From: Malurus cyaneus samueli
Taxonomy: Eukaryota; Chordata; Aves; Passeriformes; Maluridae
Assembly (NCBI GenBank): GCA_009741485.1
Contig: CM019227.1
Location: 18,208,096 to 18,272,095, forward strand
Direction: 5' to 3'
Length of the DNA stretch: 64,000 bases
Shown: positions 29,729 through 41,600 of the stretch, piece by piece
Numbering within the stretch: position 1 is the stretch's first letter
Layout: each line of letters starts with the position of its first letter
Made by a program: the position numbers and the translations under genes
Notes under the pieces: generated by a model
Told to the model about the DNA's origin: nothing
Databases searched by the model: none
What the model saw: only the letters and a program-made list of their open reading frames with translations

Positions 29729-30633
29729 TGGCCAGGAGCTGATTTCCTCCTGAGGTGAACACAACAAGAGCTGCACCTGCTTTGTCTCTTCTATAAAAGA
29801 GTCTTTATTCTGCTTTATTGCTTCAGCTCCTGTGTCATTTACTGTCTCCTTAGTCTGTGTCATTCCAGGTGCCCCTCATGTGGGAGTTTGTTATTGCTGG
29901 GTGCTGGGGATCTCTAACCCCCTTACTGACCTTTTAATGTGCCATGATTGACCTGGCAGCAGGGCACTGTGGGTCTTGGGGTGACAGGACAGATGCTGTG
30001 GGTCCCAGGGGAATTTTGGAGCAGGCAGCTCCAAGGAAGGGTGTCACACTGAGCTCCCACACACACGTGGTTCTCCTCTCCCACCCTACTAAACCCTTTC
30101 TACCAACCCATTGTGACAGACTTCCAGTGAAAACTTAGCTTCCTCCGATGTCATCCCACCTCTCTGCCTAGGCAGGGTGGCACAAGAGGCACTGCTGCCA
30201 AAAATCCTTTTTGCTGCTCTTTCTTCTGCCTTCAGCCCTTTCTGAGGAGTTTTCCAGACCCCACATACCTGGGGCACTTTGTTCTGGGAAGAGTGGTCTC
30301 ATAATGAGCAGAGAGCTGGAGCCAATGGTCCCTGTGGATCCCTTCCAACTCAACATATTCTATGATTTGAAATGTTTTAGTAGCTAGTCTGGGGATAGGA
30401 ATGGTTAAACCAGCAATCCAAAGGGTAACCTGGGGTGCTGTGACAGAATCCTCATGGAGCCATGAGAGACCAGCACAGCCCATGTTTGTGATGTGCAGGT
30501 GACAGGCCAGAGCCCCTGTCCTGTGTTTGGGGACAGCCAGACCCCTCATAACAGCTCTGGTAGGGACTTGAACCATCAGGGCCATGGCAAACACAGGGAA
30601 AACTGTCCAGCAGTCGGAGGAGATCAGGAGGCT

Positions 30634-30825
30634 AGGCCCTGGCACAGGGTGCCCAGAGAAGCTGTGGCTGCCCCTGGATCCCTGGCAGTGTCCAAGGCCA
30701 GGCTGGACAGAGCTTGGAGCAGCCTGGGACAGTGGAAGGTGTCCCTGCCCATGGCAGGGGTGGGATGAGAGAAGCTTTAATGTCCCTTCCAACCCAAACC
30801 ATTCCATGATTCTGTGATTCCTAAT
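30634..30825 (+). repeat. CR1 3' end at the right edge of copy 2
   Basis: Starts abruptly at AGGCCCTGGCACAGGGTGCC where similarity to copy 1 stops, and ends CCAACCCAAACCATTCCATG plus TTCTGTGATTC. It is a well-preserved CR1 tail. Confidence 0.92.
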
Positions 30826-32060
30826 AGAACACACTGAAATCACCCACTACTTGAAATCATTTTCTAACTGGTCAAAGTTTGCTTCATACATTTATTCTCC
30901 AAATAATGAGGGCCAGGCTGGTGACATAATTCCATCCAGGAATTCCCTGTTGTGCCAGAGCTGGGGTTTGTGCTGTGTGTGATGTTAAAGCCCACACAAG
31001 CTGCAGGGACTCCTCTGCTGTGCTCTCACAGTGTTCACACTCATGAATAATACTGAGCATAACATAAGGGGCAGAGCCCAACTCCCCACACACAGGTGTG
31101 TTTTGGGTGTTTCGAGGTGCCAGCTGTCCCTTGGTAATGCTGAAGAGATCAGGGATGAAGACATCCACCAGATTTCCTGTGACCCGTGGGGCCAACCTGG
31201 ACACCTGAGGTGCCTCACTGCAGCCACTGAATGGTGTCCAGATATGTCCCTGAGTGCCCAAGCTCTCGCTCCAGCTAACACTCCATAGCTGGTGATAGAT
31301 CTGACTGGAAATACCCACCCTGGTGGAGCCAGCAGATTCCAAGCCCAAATTCTTCCTCCCCCCACTGGATCCTGAGAGGTTTTGCCCTACAAGGGCAGCA
31401 CAGCCCCACCAGCCATGGTGGGATTCCTGGGGCTGTCCTGTGCTAGGGGCTGGACTCGATGATACTGATGGGTCCCTTCCAGCTCAGGATATTCATGATT
31501 CTGGGATTTTGGGGATGCCTGCTCTGTATCCTCAGCCACTGGGGGAGCACCCAGTCCCCAATTTCCCCAGTCCAGGAATCCCACCTGTGAGCAAGGGACA
31601 CATTGAACTGCTCCTCTTCTGGCCCACTCTGAATAACAGAGGCAGAGCTGCTTCTGCAGTCTCTAGAAGATCAGCCTGCAAATAAATGTGATGATATGAC
31701 TAGCAGTCACATTTTACAGAGAGATGAAGGAAAGCCCAAGCTCTCCACCAGTTTTTGGTCTCTGCATTGTCCTACAGTTCTGCTGAACATTTGCCATCTC
31801 AGTACCTCAACTGCCCACAAAGAAAGCCTGCAATGCCCTTTGGGGAGGGTTCAACAGCCTAAAGAGAACATTTTCCATGTTTAGCAGCTGCCCTGTCTCA
31901 CTTAGCAGGAATTAATCCCCCTCCCGTTGGTATCTTAAATGATGCTGCTTTTGCTGGAAAACGACCACTGATCTCCCCTCAAGGTGAGCTTAACCAGCTG
32001 AGCTTAGTTCTATCTGGAACCCTCTCCCCGTTTTTACTCGTGGCTCCGGGAGAGAGCAGC
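30826..32060. other. Intergenic region between copy 2 and the next CpG island
   Basis: No recognised gene. A 154-codon minus-strand open frame (30884-31348) has no family features. A CR1-like tail lies near 31430-31515. Confidence 0.55.
31430..31515 (+). repeat. CR1 3' tail fragment
   Basis: GGGCTGGACTCGATGATACT, GGGTCCCTTCCAGCTCAGG and ATTCATGATTCTGGG mark a CR1 terminus. Confidence 0.75.
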
Positions 32061-32670
32061 CCAGCACCGCGAGTTCGGCAGGTGCGGCACGAACTGCTCC
32101 CAGCTCTAATCTCCGTGGTGGAGGAGGGTTTGAAGGTGCTTCTTAACCCGGCGAGTCTGGCCTTGGGCTAGGTCGGGATGCAGGTCTGGACTCCGAGGCT
32201 GGGTGGGAGTGCAGGCCCCACCTGCAGCGGGCCGAGGGGCGGCATGCTCCCGCGTCCCACGACCAACCACGGCTGCACATCGCCCGCAGCGCCGAGCAGG
32301 TCTCTGCCGGCTCCACCTTCGCTTCATGTGCCGCCAGATCATAACGAGCTGTAATTACAAGTGGCTCCTGCCCAGGTCGGCTCAGCCGCGGGCTCCGAGG
32401 CGCGCGGGGAACGCTCGGATCCTCCATCCCCCCACGGCAGCGCCTTCCAGGGGAACGGGCGGGGACGCTCAGGGGCGCACCGAGCCTCCGTGTGAGTGGC
32501 TCAGGGCCACGCACGCCCCTTCCAAGACACATCCCCGGACCACCGGAGCCGCGGGATCCTCCAGCACCCCCCGGCACCCTCAGGAGCCCCAGGCTGGCTC
32601 GGCCCCGCCACCCCCGAGGGCAGGCCGTGCGCGACACCCCGCCGGGGGCGGCCTCAGCCCGGGCCGCAAG

Positions 32671-32690
32671 GCACGCTGGGACTCGTAGTC
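32671..32690 (-). promoter_or_regulatory. ZNF143/Staf-like binding element
   Basis: On the minus strand the element reads GACTACGAGTCCCAGCGTGC, a close match to the known ACTACAATTCCCAGCATGC promoter element. It is orientation-independent and common in CpG-island promoters. It lies about 400 bases upstream of the proposed exon 1 donor. Confidence 0.65.
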
Positions 32691-32899
32691 CCCCCCTCGC
32701 GCAACGCCCACCGCCCCTCACCGGCCTCTCCGCCCCGCCCTCCGCTCGCCGGACTCCGCGGCCCCTGGGCCGACCCCGCTCCCGCGGGGCTCGGTCGGCC
32801 GCCCGGCTCCGACCGCCGTTCCTGTACTCCCGCTCGGGGCCGGCTTTCCGCTTCCTGCGCGCGGCGCCCTCGGGGCGTAGTCCGCGCGCTATCACCGAC

Positions 32900-33080
32900 G
32901 TCCCTGCGCCGTCTCGCGCCGCACGCCGCGGCCGGACGGGGCGCGCGCCACGGCGGCGCGTAGGGCGGGCGGCTTCGGCGGCGGGAGGAAGGGCCGGCGG
33001 GGCGCGCGGCGGGTGCGAGCTCCGCCCGGGTAACGCGCGGGGGCGGGGGGACGAGCAGCAGCGGGCGCCTCCACCCCCAG
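32900..33080 (+). other. Proposed noncoding first exon
   Basis: The CpG island contains CCACCCCCAG followed by GTGAGCCGG at 33081, a strong donor. The 5' edge is not defined by sequence. I infer that this exon splices to the acceptor at 49013. Confidence 0.4.
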
Positions 33081-36000
33081 GTGAGCCGGACAGCGGGGCG
33101 TGGGGGAGGGAGCGGGGACGGCCGCCCAGCCCGGGGCCTCCCCGCAGCCCCGCGGACCGCGGCTCCCGCCCGCGCCGGGGTCGCCTGGCTCGCCGGCCGG
33201 AGACGCGGTGGGCCCGACCGCCCCCGGGCTCCCCGCACCACCTGTTGCCGGGCCCGAACGGGCTGGAGGCCGGGGAGGGCGGGCGGGCCAGGGTCCCGCT
33301 CGGGCGGTGTGCGGCGGCCGGGGTGCCTTGCCCGAGGCTTTGGGGGGACCTGGAGCTGCGGCGCCGCCGCCGGCAACTCATTGCCCGGCCGCACAGCCAG
33401 AGGGCCTTGAACGGGCTTGAGAGCCGTGCAGCAGGCGCGGTGGCCGGGGGAGGCTTCGTGATTGCCCGCGTTAGCGCTCGAGTGCCTGACCTGCCTTCGC
33501 CCTGCGCTCGGTGCGGGGAGATCGCAGCTCCGGGGTCCTCCCGTGGGCAGGGGAGCCTTGCTTAGGGCACTGCCGACTGCCGGCTTCGGGCTGGAGCACG
33601 GCAGAGCCCCCAGCACCCCGGGCTGCTTGTCCTTCAGGTCTGCACTCTCACCTCTAGCTTAGACACCGGTGCTGGGGCTGAGCAGGGTTGTGTGCAGTTT
33701 CTCAAGCCTCTGCGAGTTTGCTCTTTAGAATCAGTAGGCTGGCTCTTATCCTTGGGTCTTGAACATCCTAAGACTGTTGGGGTTTCAGTGTCTCATCAAG
33801 ACCCTTGAATTTTGCTGCACATCAGCTTAGCTGCAATTGAGGCATCTCAGCCTCCAGGTCCTGGATGCAGGAGTCTTAGAGGATGGAAAAGCGCAGTACT
33901 TGCCAGCCTCTCCATTTGCTGAGCTCTCTCCTCCTCCTTCTCCTGGGGTACATCCCCCCAAGCACCAGGAAACAACTGTTCAGGGTGATCATCTGTGGGC
34001 CTGTTAGAGGAGATGGAGTACTGCAAACATGGTGTTTGAAATGTCATACTGTTTCCTCCATGCGTTTTTCCAGCTGGGAATCTCACTGAAGCTTGGTGCT
34101 CGGTAGGTTTGCAGGCCCGGGATTCGGCTGGGTGGGTTCTCATGGTCGGACAGAAGGTTATCTGGGAATTACTCACTGCACGTGGCCCGGGGCACTGGTG
34201 CAGGACGTTGCTGCACTGCTGCGGGGCGGTCAGGAGCTGATGGATCCTGGGAGATGTGTTTGCAAGGAGCCAAGGTGGAGGTGAGGGGTGCAGATTCTAA
34301 ACTGTGGCCCTTGTAGCTCTGAATGCAGAGATCTTGCCACACTTTGCACATTGTCACCTGGGACTCGGAAGGATTTGTGCTTAGGGCTGTGCTCTTCTCT
34401 AAACTGAAGCAGACCTGTGGTGACAGACTGGCCGCCTGTGACACTGAGAGTCTGCTGGTGGCTTTTGCCTGGCCAGTTTTTGAGATCCTGCTGAACAGTC
34501 TGGCTCATGCCCCTGAGTGAGCCAGAGCAGTGTTGAGCTCTGCTTGAGCGTAACACGTGCAAGACATGATTCAAATTACCCTGATTTTATGTACATGGGG
34601 TTATTAATTAGTTTCAAGTTGCATCAGCTTCTGTTTGTGTCCAAGACTTTAACAGTTGAAGGCAGGAGGCAAGATCCAACATTGCACCCTTCCCCGGGAG
34701 GGGTTGGAGGGCTGGAGAGGCCTTTGATGGTTTGCTGTGACTGGCTGGGTTTGCTAAGCCCGATTGCTTTGGCAGGAGGGAGAGCAGCCTCCTCCAGCCT
34801 GATGACTTGGTGTGTAAGGGAACCAGAGGCGTGGGCCAGGCATGGTGTCTCCTGAATTAGAATAAATCTTGGAAAACAACCCAAAAGTGCTAAAGTTGCA
34901 CGTAAAAAACTCGGGCATCTTGCCCAGACTCGGAGCTGTCTGATGCTGGCAGAAGGGCTGGGTGACCCATGGAGGAGCCTGGATGCTCTTGGGAGATGCA
35001 CTGATTACCCCCCAGTCTCCTGGGTTGCTCCACCCTTATCTTTGCTCTGGGCACCCTTTATCTTTGCTCGGAATTCCGCTGCCTTTGCAGGAGGAAGTGG
35101 TCACGGCCCTGGTGTTCCCTCAGTCAGCTGAGTGCAGTTGGCTTTAACTTGTGGAAAACATGCTGCTCTCCTCTGTCCTGGATGTTTTGTGGGAGCTTTC
35201 CAAGTTTGCCGTGGTTGCATGTGAGATCTAGAGAGACCCAGCCTGCGTGTTGTGTCCGTGGCCGTGCTGATCCCCGCTGCTGGGAACATCATGTGCTCCC
35301 AGGTGGAGAAATGCTTTTTTCCTCCCATCTTCCCGCTTCGTCTGAATCCAGGCTTGGTTGTTTCTGGCTTTGTTCTGACCCTTCGGGTTACCAGAGGGAT
35401 CAGGGAAGGACCAGACCCTGTGGCATTTCTCCAAGTGAGAGTTTTTATGAAGCAGAGAGAAGCTGGGTGAGGGACTGTGGCTGCCTGCCATCAGAGGAGG
35501 TGGATTTGAAAAGCATGTGTCAGCCCAGGGTCCTGCCACCATGGCTCTCTCCCAGTGGCCAGAGCTGGGGGAGCCCTGTGAGTCCCCGATTTTCTGGAAC
35601 TTGGGGCTCTGAGCAAGGTCACACTCAGTGCAGCCTTTGGTGGGAAAGCTGCTTACACGGGTGGGACAGGTGAGTCAGTGGCTTCCTCCTCTTTTTCTGT
35701 CATAATCCCACTCTCCAAAGTGAGGCAAACTGCCTCCCTGCTCCCTGGAAGCCTCCTGGATCTGCCTGTGTTTCTCTCAACCTTGCTGGTTGCTGTTGGA
35801 GCCATTCTGAGAGGATCCTTCCTCTCCAGGCCATGGTCGCCGCGCTGGGCAGGGAGGAGCAGGCTGCTCCAGATTTCTGTCACATTTGCTGTTTGGAGTG
35901 TTGACACTTGCCTTGCATTTAGCAGTGGCAGCTGAGGAAGCCAAGAGAGGCAGAAGAGCTGCTGCCTGCTCACGAGAAACATTTAACTCTTGCCCTCACA

Positions 36001-39000
36001 GCTCCCTTTCCTGTGTGCTGGCAGCTCTCAGGTTGGCTGATAAGAAATGCCGGTGGTGTTCCCAAAATTTGTTGGTGTTTGGTCTCTTAAAAGATGAGGA
36101 GGATTTTTGTGTGCTGTTTCCTCTTGCTCTGGAAGAGAAAAATGCTGCTGCCCTGGTGCCTGGGCAGAAGGGAGAAGGGGGAGCCCTGGCAAGGAAAAAG
36201 GATCCAGAGAAATGTGTCACCAGCAGAAAGAGCAATTGTTTTCCTGCATTTCCATGGCAGAGCCTAGTCCTGTTCAGGCAACCCGTGTTTGACAGCCAAG
36301 ATAATACATTTATATTGATGTAATTAGCGGGACGTAGAGTTTGCTGAATGGCTCGGGGGCAGCCTTCTTTTCAGGCTAACTCCAGCAAATAGATCAGGGA
36401 GGATTGGAAAGCTGCCGTGGGTTGCTAGAATTGGCCCGTTGGGTTTCTGGAGGTTGAATACATAACTGCTGATATTTCCTATTGTGCTGTACCCTGCCTA
36501 TTTGAAAAGAAAATAACTCAAGGGAACATGGGGCTATTTTTGCCAGCTTGAGATGATCAAGTTTGATTTCTAAAAACTGAAGCCGAGTCTTTAGGCTTGC
36601 ACATTAAAACCAGTGTTGGAACCATATCTCTGTGCCTCCACAAATGCGTGCCTCCACACTTTGCCAACAGGGTAACTCTAATGCGTGCTCATAAAAAAAG
36701 AAAGAGCTTTTCTGTTCCTGCACTGCAGCCCCTTTTGTAGGAAATGCTGTGGGCCTGAGCAGGCTCAGCATCAGGGACGGTGATAGTGACATTGTGTGAG
36801 GGGACTGAGCTGGTGTCTTACCCCAGCCCTGGTGTGAACAGCCCTTGCCAAACCTCAGAGTTATCAATACACTCTCAGTTTGGTGAAATAGAGACCAAGA
36901 CCTTAGAAAAAGCTGTCGTCCCCTCCAGTGATGCTGCCCAGCTGCATTTCTAATGTGGTGCTTCCTGTGGCACCAAAGTTTCCTCTTTGGCATCTTGTTC
37001 CCAGTCCCAGCCCAGGTGATTTCAGTTTACTGAGGATATCACAGGCAGCTTCCCAACTGTGTCCTTCTGCTCCTGTAATGAAAAGGTTTGCAGAGAGTTA
37101 CTCATGGATGACTTTACTGGGCAGCAAATTCCCTGTGTTTGTGCTGGTCCGTGGAAGTGGAAGCGTGGGGTCCTTGTGTGCTGAGCTCTGTCCTCTCCTG
37201 GGGCAGCTCTGCAATCCACAGAGGCTGCAGCACTGATGTGGTCAAGGTCTTGCCCTCCAGCTCACCCCTGTGAGTCTCCTTCCTGCAGACTGTGGCCGTG
37301 CTGCCAGCAGAGCTTGGCTAGTCCTTGGAAGCCCAGCCCAGCAGGTTTGTGCTGAGCTGCTGGATGCTGAGTGCATTCCCTCCTATCCCAGGGTACGTGA
37401 ACACATCTCCTGCGAGGGAAATGATGCACCGTGGCACTTGGGGGGTGCTCTGTCCTCTGGTATTAGTCTCACTCCCTCGTAAGCTCTCCTGAGTCTTCAG
37501 CCTTTCCAGGGCAGGGGCAGCTCCATGACTGCCTTGGAGGTGCTGTGGGTCTGCTGTTCCCTGTGTAGCTGCACAGACCCTTGGGCTAAAAGGATCAGGA
37601 TGGTCCTTTTGAACATGAATCAGTCCCTTATTTACTTTTTACTGGTCCCTGAGTGGTGTCCCTTGCCCATTTTGTACACCCTTCATTTGCTGCTTTGGTT
37701 CCATTAGCAGCACCTATCCAGGTGCTCACCTGGACATCTTTTCCCTACTCCCTGGAATTTTTGGTGATGGGGAATGCTGGAAGACAAAAGCTCTTTGTGA
37801 ATTCACCATCATCCACCCCATGTGTATCACACTGCCTCTGAGGGTGTGGGGTGTGGCTGTGGGGATGGTGAGCAAAGTGAGGGGCAGAATGGGGTCTCTT
37901 GCTCTGCTGTGCTCCTAAATAGGCTCAGTGATCACATGGTGCCAGCTGAATCTTTATTTTTGTACTCCCTTCCCAACCTAAAATAGAGGGAGAGTGTGCT
38001 GGAGAGCTAGACACTTATGGACAAGGGTTCTTGTTGCCTCCATCTGCTAAAAGCCCGTCCCAAAGGAGACAACAGTTTCCCAAAGCAGGAACCTGTTTCA
38101 TTAAAACAGGTTGTTTTGAGAGCAGAGCATATGAAGGAGGAAGGGGAAATATCTCCCCTAGGAGGAGGGAGGTTTGCTGAGGCAACTACTCAAACGTCAT
38201 GGCTTCTGGGGGTGGGATCGGCATGTTTGGCATAATTAGAGGAATTTGTACTTCAGAATCTCCAGGAGATGTAACTGCTAATGATGTCCTGGCTATGCAG
38301 AGTAATTAACATCTGTTTCTGTATTTGAACATTCAGGCAGCGTGCCCCACCAGCCATCGCTGCATTCCCATCCGGCCCCTCGGGAGATCCTGGCCTGTTG
38401 CTAATTGTCGAGAGCTGTCCAGAGTTCTTCTCCATCTGATCCTGCTGTGCTCCATCCCGTTGTGCTCCCAAGGTGTGCCGTTCCCCACTCTGATGACAGC
38501 TCACACCAGGATGCTGAGCGGCAGCTGCTGGCAGGGTGTGAGGCCAGCGGTGGGCACGGAGCTATAAAGTCACGGCCAAAGGTTCTGAGAGCACGAGTGA
38601 AGAGTCTGAGCTGCCCCAAGAGCTGTCTCCAGGTGGGACCAAGCTCCAGCCGAATGTCATGGGAAGTGCAGCGCCTTCTGTGAGCTGGAGTTCCAGGGGA
38701 TGCTGATTGAGGGACCAAAAATGTGAGGTTGGTTGTCTCTGCTGGTGTGATACTGATGGGCTGGAGTCTCCAGCAGTCATTTATTCTTACGTGCCTTTTT
38801 TCATTCTCTGTCCAGCAGCTTGGGACAGCAGCTGCTCCTTCCAGGCTTGGTGTGCTCCTGATGCTCAGTGCAGGAACCTTCTAGCATGCTTCTCCAGCTG
38901 GGCCACTCTGTGGGTGCCAGCAGCGACCGCTCAGGTCCAGGGACACCAGGCTGACCCCACACTGACCAGAACTGGACCTGCCGAGCAGGATTTGCATTGG

Positions 39001-40631
39001 GTGAGAGGCTTTTCTGACTCAACTGGCTCTGGGCTGGGCTGGGAGGGGCTGGAAGGAATGACGTTCTCTGTTCTGGTTTGTGAGCACAGTTACCCCGCTT
39101 CATGTCTCTCATGCCTCTTGTTCTTGTCTTTCTTCCTTGTTTGAATTCCTTCTTTGAGTGTTTCCCGGCTGTCTATGCGAAGGCCATAGATGGGTGGGGA
39201 TACTGATGTCCCCTGGTTTTCTCATGGTGAAGAAGAAACTGTGAAAGTAGAAGAAAAGTTGTGGGGTCTTCCAGCACCTGACAGTCTTAAGCAGCGGAAA
39301 CTGCAAGACTGTCGTAGGGTGTGTTAGAGGCAGTACAGGGACAGGGCAATAAATTAAGAAACTCTGCATTGCTTTGCCTGCAGCAAGCACAGAGCTGTGG
39401 CAGTTCACACCCTGCACTGGCACAGGGAGGTGACTGTGTTGTGCCTTGTGTGGCCAGGCTGCTTTCAGCCTGGCCATTCAGAACCTGGGCTGTGAGGCAG
39501 GACAAGGTGCTGGGAAGCCACTCTGAGCTGGGACCACCTTCAGGAGGTGTTTGCAGTGTGTGATAGTGCTATCCTTGGGTTCAAATGATCCAGGCTGACA
39601 TGGCCTTATCTGGGTTGGGGCTTTGGATTAATCACATGGGCACTAGTGCTTACTGTGTGTTGGCCCATTTGGTCAGCCTGGATGTTCATGGACGAGCTGG
39701 AGTCTCTGGGGGACTTTGATGTCCAGCCACAGCAGAAGATCTGCAGGAATCTCTGATAGCTTTGGTCAGTGAAACCAGGCCATGAGCACTATGGTGTTTG
39801 GGTGGTGACTGTTACCAGGCAGGTGTTGGTCAGAGCTGCACCATGGCTTGTTGTCAGGGGTGAGAGGGATGAGGTTCCTGCTCTTGGATCTGTTTTGATG
39901 CAGCCTTGGAATGTCTTCCAAAAGCTATTGCCCTTGTTGTTGTTGCCTGAGCTTGCCATGCCTTAGCGAGCAGAGCCTGCTGGAGAGGCAGCTGGGGGTG
40001 TGCAGCACCACACAGGCTCAGGCAGCTGGATGTGGCTTGCATTTGGGAGTGACTCCAGTAACGTGACCTCCTCTCCATCTGCCTGTTTGGTTCAGGATGC
40101 AGCCAGCAGCCCTTGGTTAAAGCCCAGCTCCCTCCCCATGCTGGAGGTACCACAGGTGGCCTGGCTGGCTTTGCTTTAGCATCACTCAAACCATCTGCAC
40201 TGTGTTTCAGCCCTCTCAGAGTACAGTCTTTTCCTCATATGACCATTGCGTTTGTTCAAATGACTACTCTCAGAAAATATTGCTGAAGGTGTGTGTAACT
40301 GGACACATCCTACAGTTCCAGCTGTACTGGTGTGGCTGAAGAGAAGCCAGTTGTGCTGGAGCCAGTGAGCCAGTCAGACTGCCCTGGTGAGAAGGGAGAG
40401 TTATGCTGGTGTCAGGTGCTGTTTTGTTTGTATCACTTCATTGTACCAGGTGTTTTTCCACACCCGTAATTTCAATAAGCATGATCCCCTAGCAGAAGCA
40501 ATGGCATGGCTGTCACATCAGTGTGCAGGAGGATTCATGTGTTTTTCAGGTGTCATCTGGAGGTGGAGAGGGGTAAGCAGTAATGTGGTGCTTTTCCATT
40601 AAATGACTGTGCTGATCTGTGCTTCCCTGTA

Positions 40632-40785
40632 GCCCAGAGAAGCTGTGGCTGCCCCTGGATCCCTGGCAGTGTCCAAGGCCGGGTTGGATGGGGCTTGGAG
40701 CAGCCTGCGATAGTGGAAGAGGGTGGGATGAGATGGGCTTTTAAGGGTCCCTCCAACCAAACCATTGTGTGAGTCTGTGATTCCA
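40632..40785 (+). repeat. CR1 3' end
   Basis: CCCAGAGAAGCTGTGGCTGC, GGATCCCTGGCAGTGTCCAA and a diverged CCTCCAACCAAACCATTGTG tail. Confidence 0.9.
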
Positions 40786-41514
40786 AAAGAGGAACTTCCT
40801 CTGTGACCCCCAACTCTGTCTCACCTCACCTCCCTGTTGTGTCCTGGTTCCCTGTGCTCCTGGGTAAGGCAGGAGCTCTTGTGCAGCTCTCAGCAGTTCT
40901 TGTGCTTTTATCTCCTGGTTGTTTGTGATGGAAATGCCAAATGGCACCATTGTTTGTCAGACTTCTCTCACCTCTGTGCTTGCCTGAGGCACAGCCAGAG
41001 ATGTGTTGGCTTAAATCTAGGCCAGTTGGTTGGAAATTGGGACGTGATGCCTGATGAAAGCCAGGGAAGGCCAAATTGCATAAAAATGGCAGGAGGAGAC
41101 AGCCAGGTGCTGCTGCCTGTGTGGCTTGGGCAGGGTACTACAGTGAGGACTGGAGCTGTCTCAAGGAAGGGATGCAGCTGGATGTGGCTTGGGCAAATTA
41201 TATATTTACTGTCTAATGTGTGTAACAGTTAAAGCTGTGGCTGGGGTGTCTGGGGACAGTGTGCTCAGGGGATGTCTCCACCTCCTGCCTCTAAAACTTT
41301 GCTTTCCAAGTCTGTGCCCTGGGTTTGCACTGGCTGTGAGACTGTTTCTTGCTGCAATTCTCTTCCCCTCCCTTCTGCAGTGGCTAGCTCTTCATCTGCT
41401 TATCTGTCAGCTTAGCATGATCTGAAGATACAATCCCGGCTGTCCTTTTGGGAATGACCTCCTGTTTGTGCTGTGTCTGGGCTGCTGTCAATTTGGGTTG
41501 CTGAGCGATTGGGA

Positions 41515-41600
41515 GGAAGGAACTCGGTGGGTCATCAAGTCCAGTTCCCTGCTGCTGAAGACAGGCAGTCATCTCATGCAGGTCATGAACTTGTCCGGGA
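41515..41600 (-). repeat. CR1-like inverted remnant
   Basis: GGGTCATCAAGTCCAGTTCC followed by a CTGCTGCTGAAGACAGGCAG block resembles an old reversed CR1. It is short and diverged. Confidence 0.45.

Larger units (their letters stand above)
24550..30633. repeat. Direct duplication, copy 2 (6084 bp), indel-rich
   Basis: Near-identical to 15928-22050 in the same orientation. The coordinate offset drifts from 8622 to 8625 to 8616 to 8586 to 8583 along the copy, showing many one-base insertions and deletions. Most shorten short runs. From about 29389 to the end the offset stays at 8583, so no net length change occurs over about 1.2 kb. Substitutions appear rare. Confidence 0.97.
32060..33620. promoter_or_regulatory. 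Strong CpG island, promoter of the downstream plus-strand gene
   Basis: About 1.5 kb of very GC- and CpG-rich DNA. All frames stay open here because of base composition, so the long open frames in it are not evidence of genes. It contains a ZNF143-type element at 32671-32690 and a good splice donor at 33081. It is the likely start of the gene whose first coding exon is at 49158. Confidence 0.8.

Noticed and set aside
30884..31348. 154-codon minus-strand open frame with a fairly protein-like composition
   Set aside because: No recognised motif, no splice-site support and no clear start context. Left as unassigned intergenic DNA.
32143..33616. Very long open frames on both strands (up to 412 codons)
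   Set aside because: All frames are open at once in this CpG island because stop codons are rare in such base composition. The proteins are low-complexity Pro/Arg/Ala/Gly with no domains.
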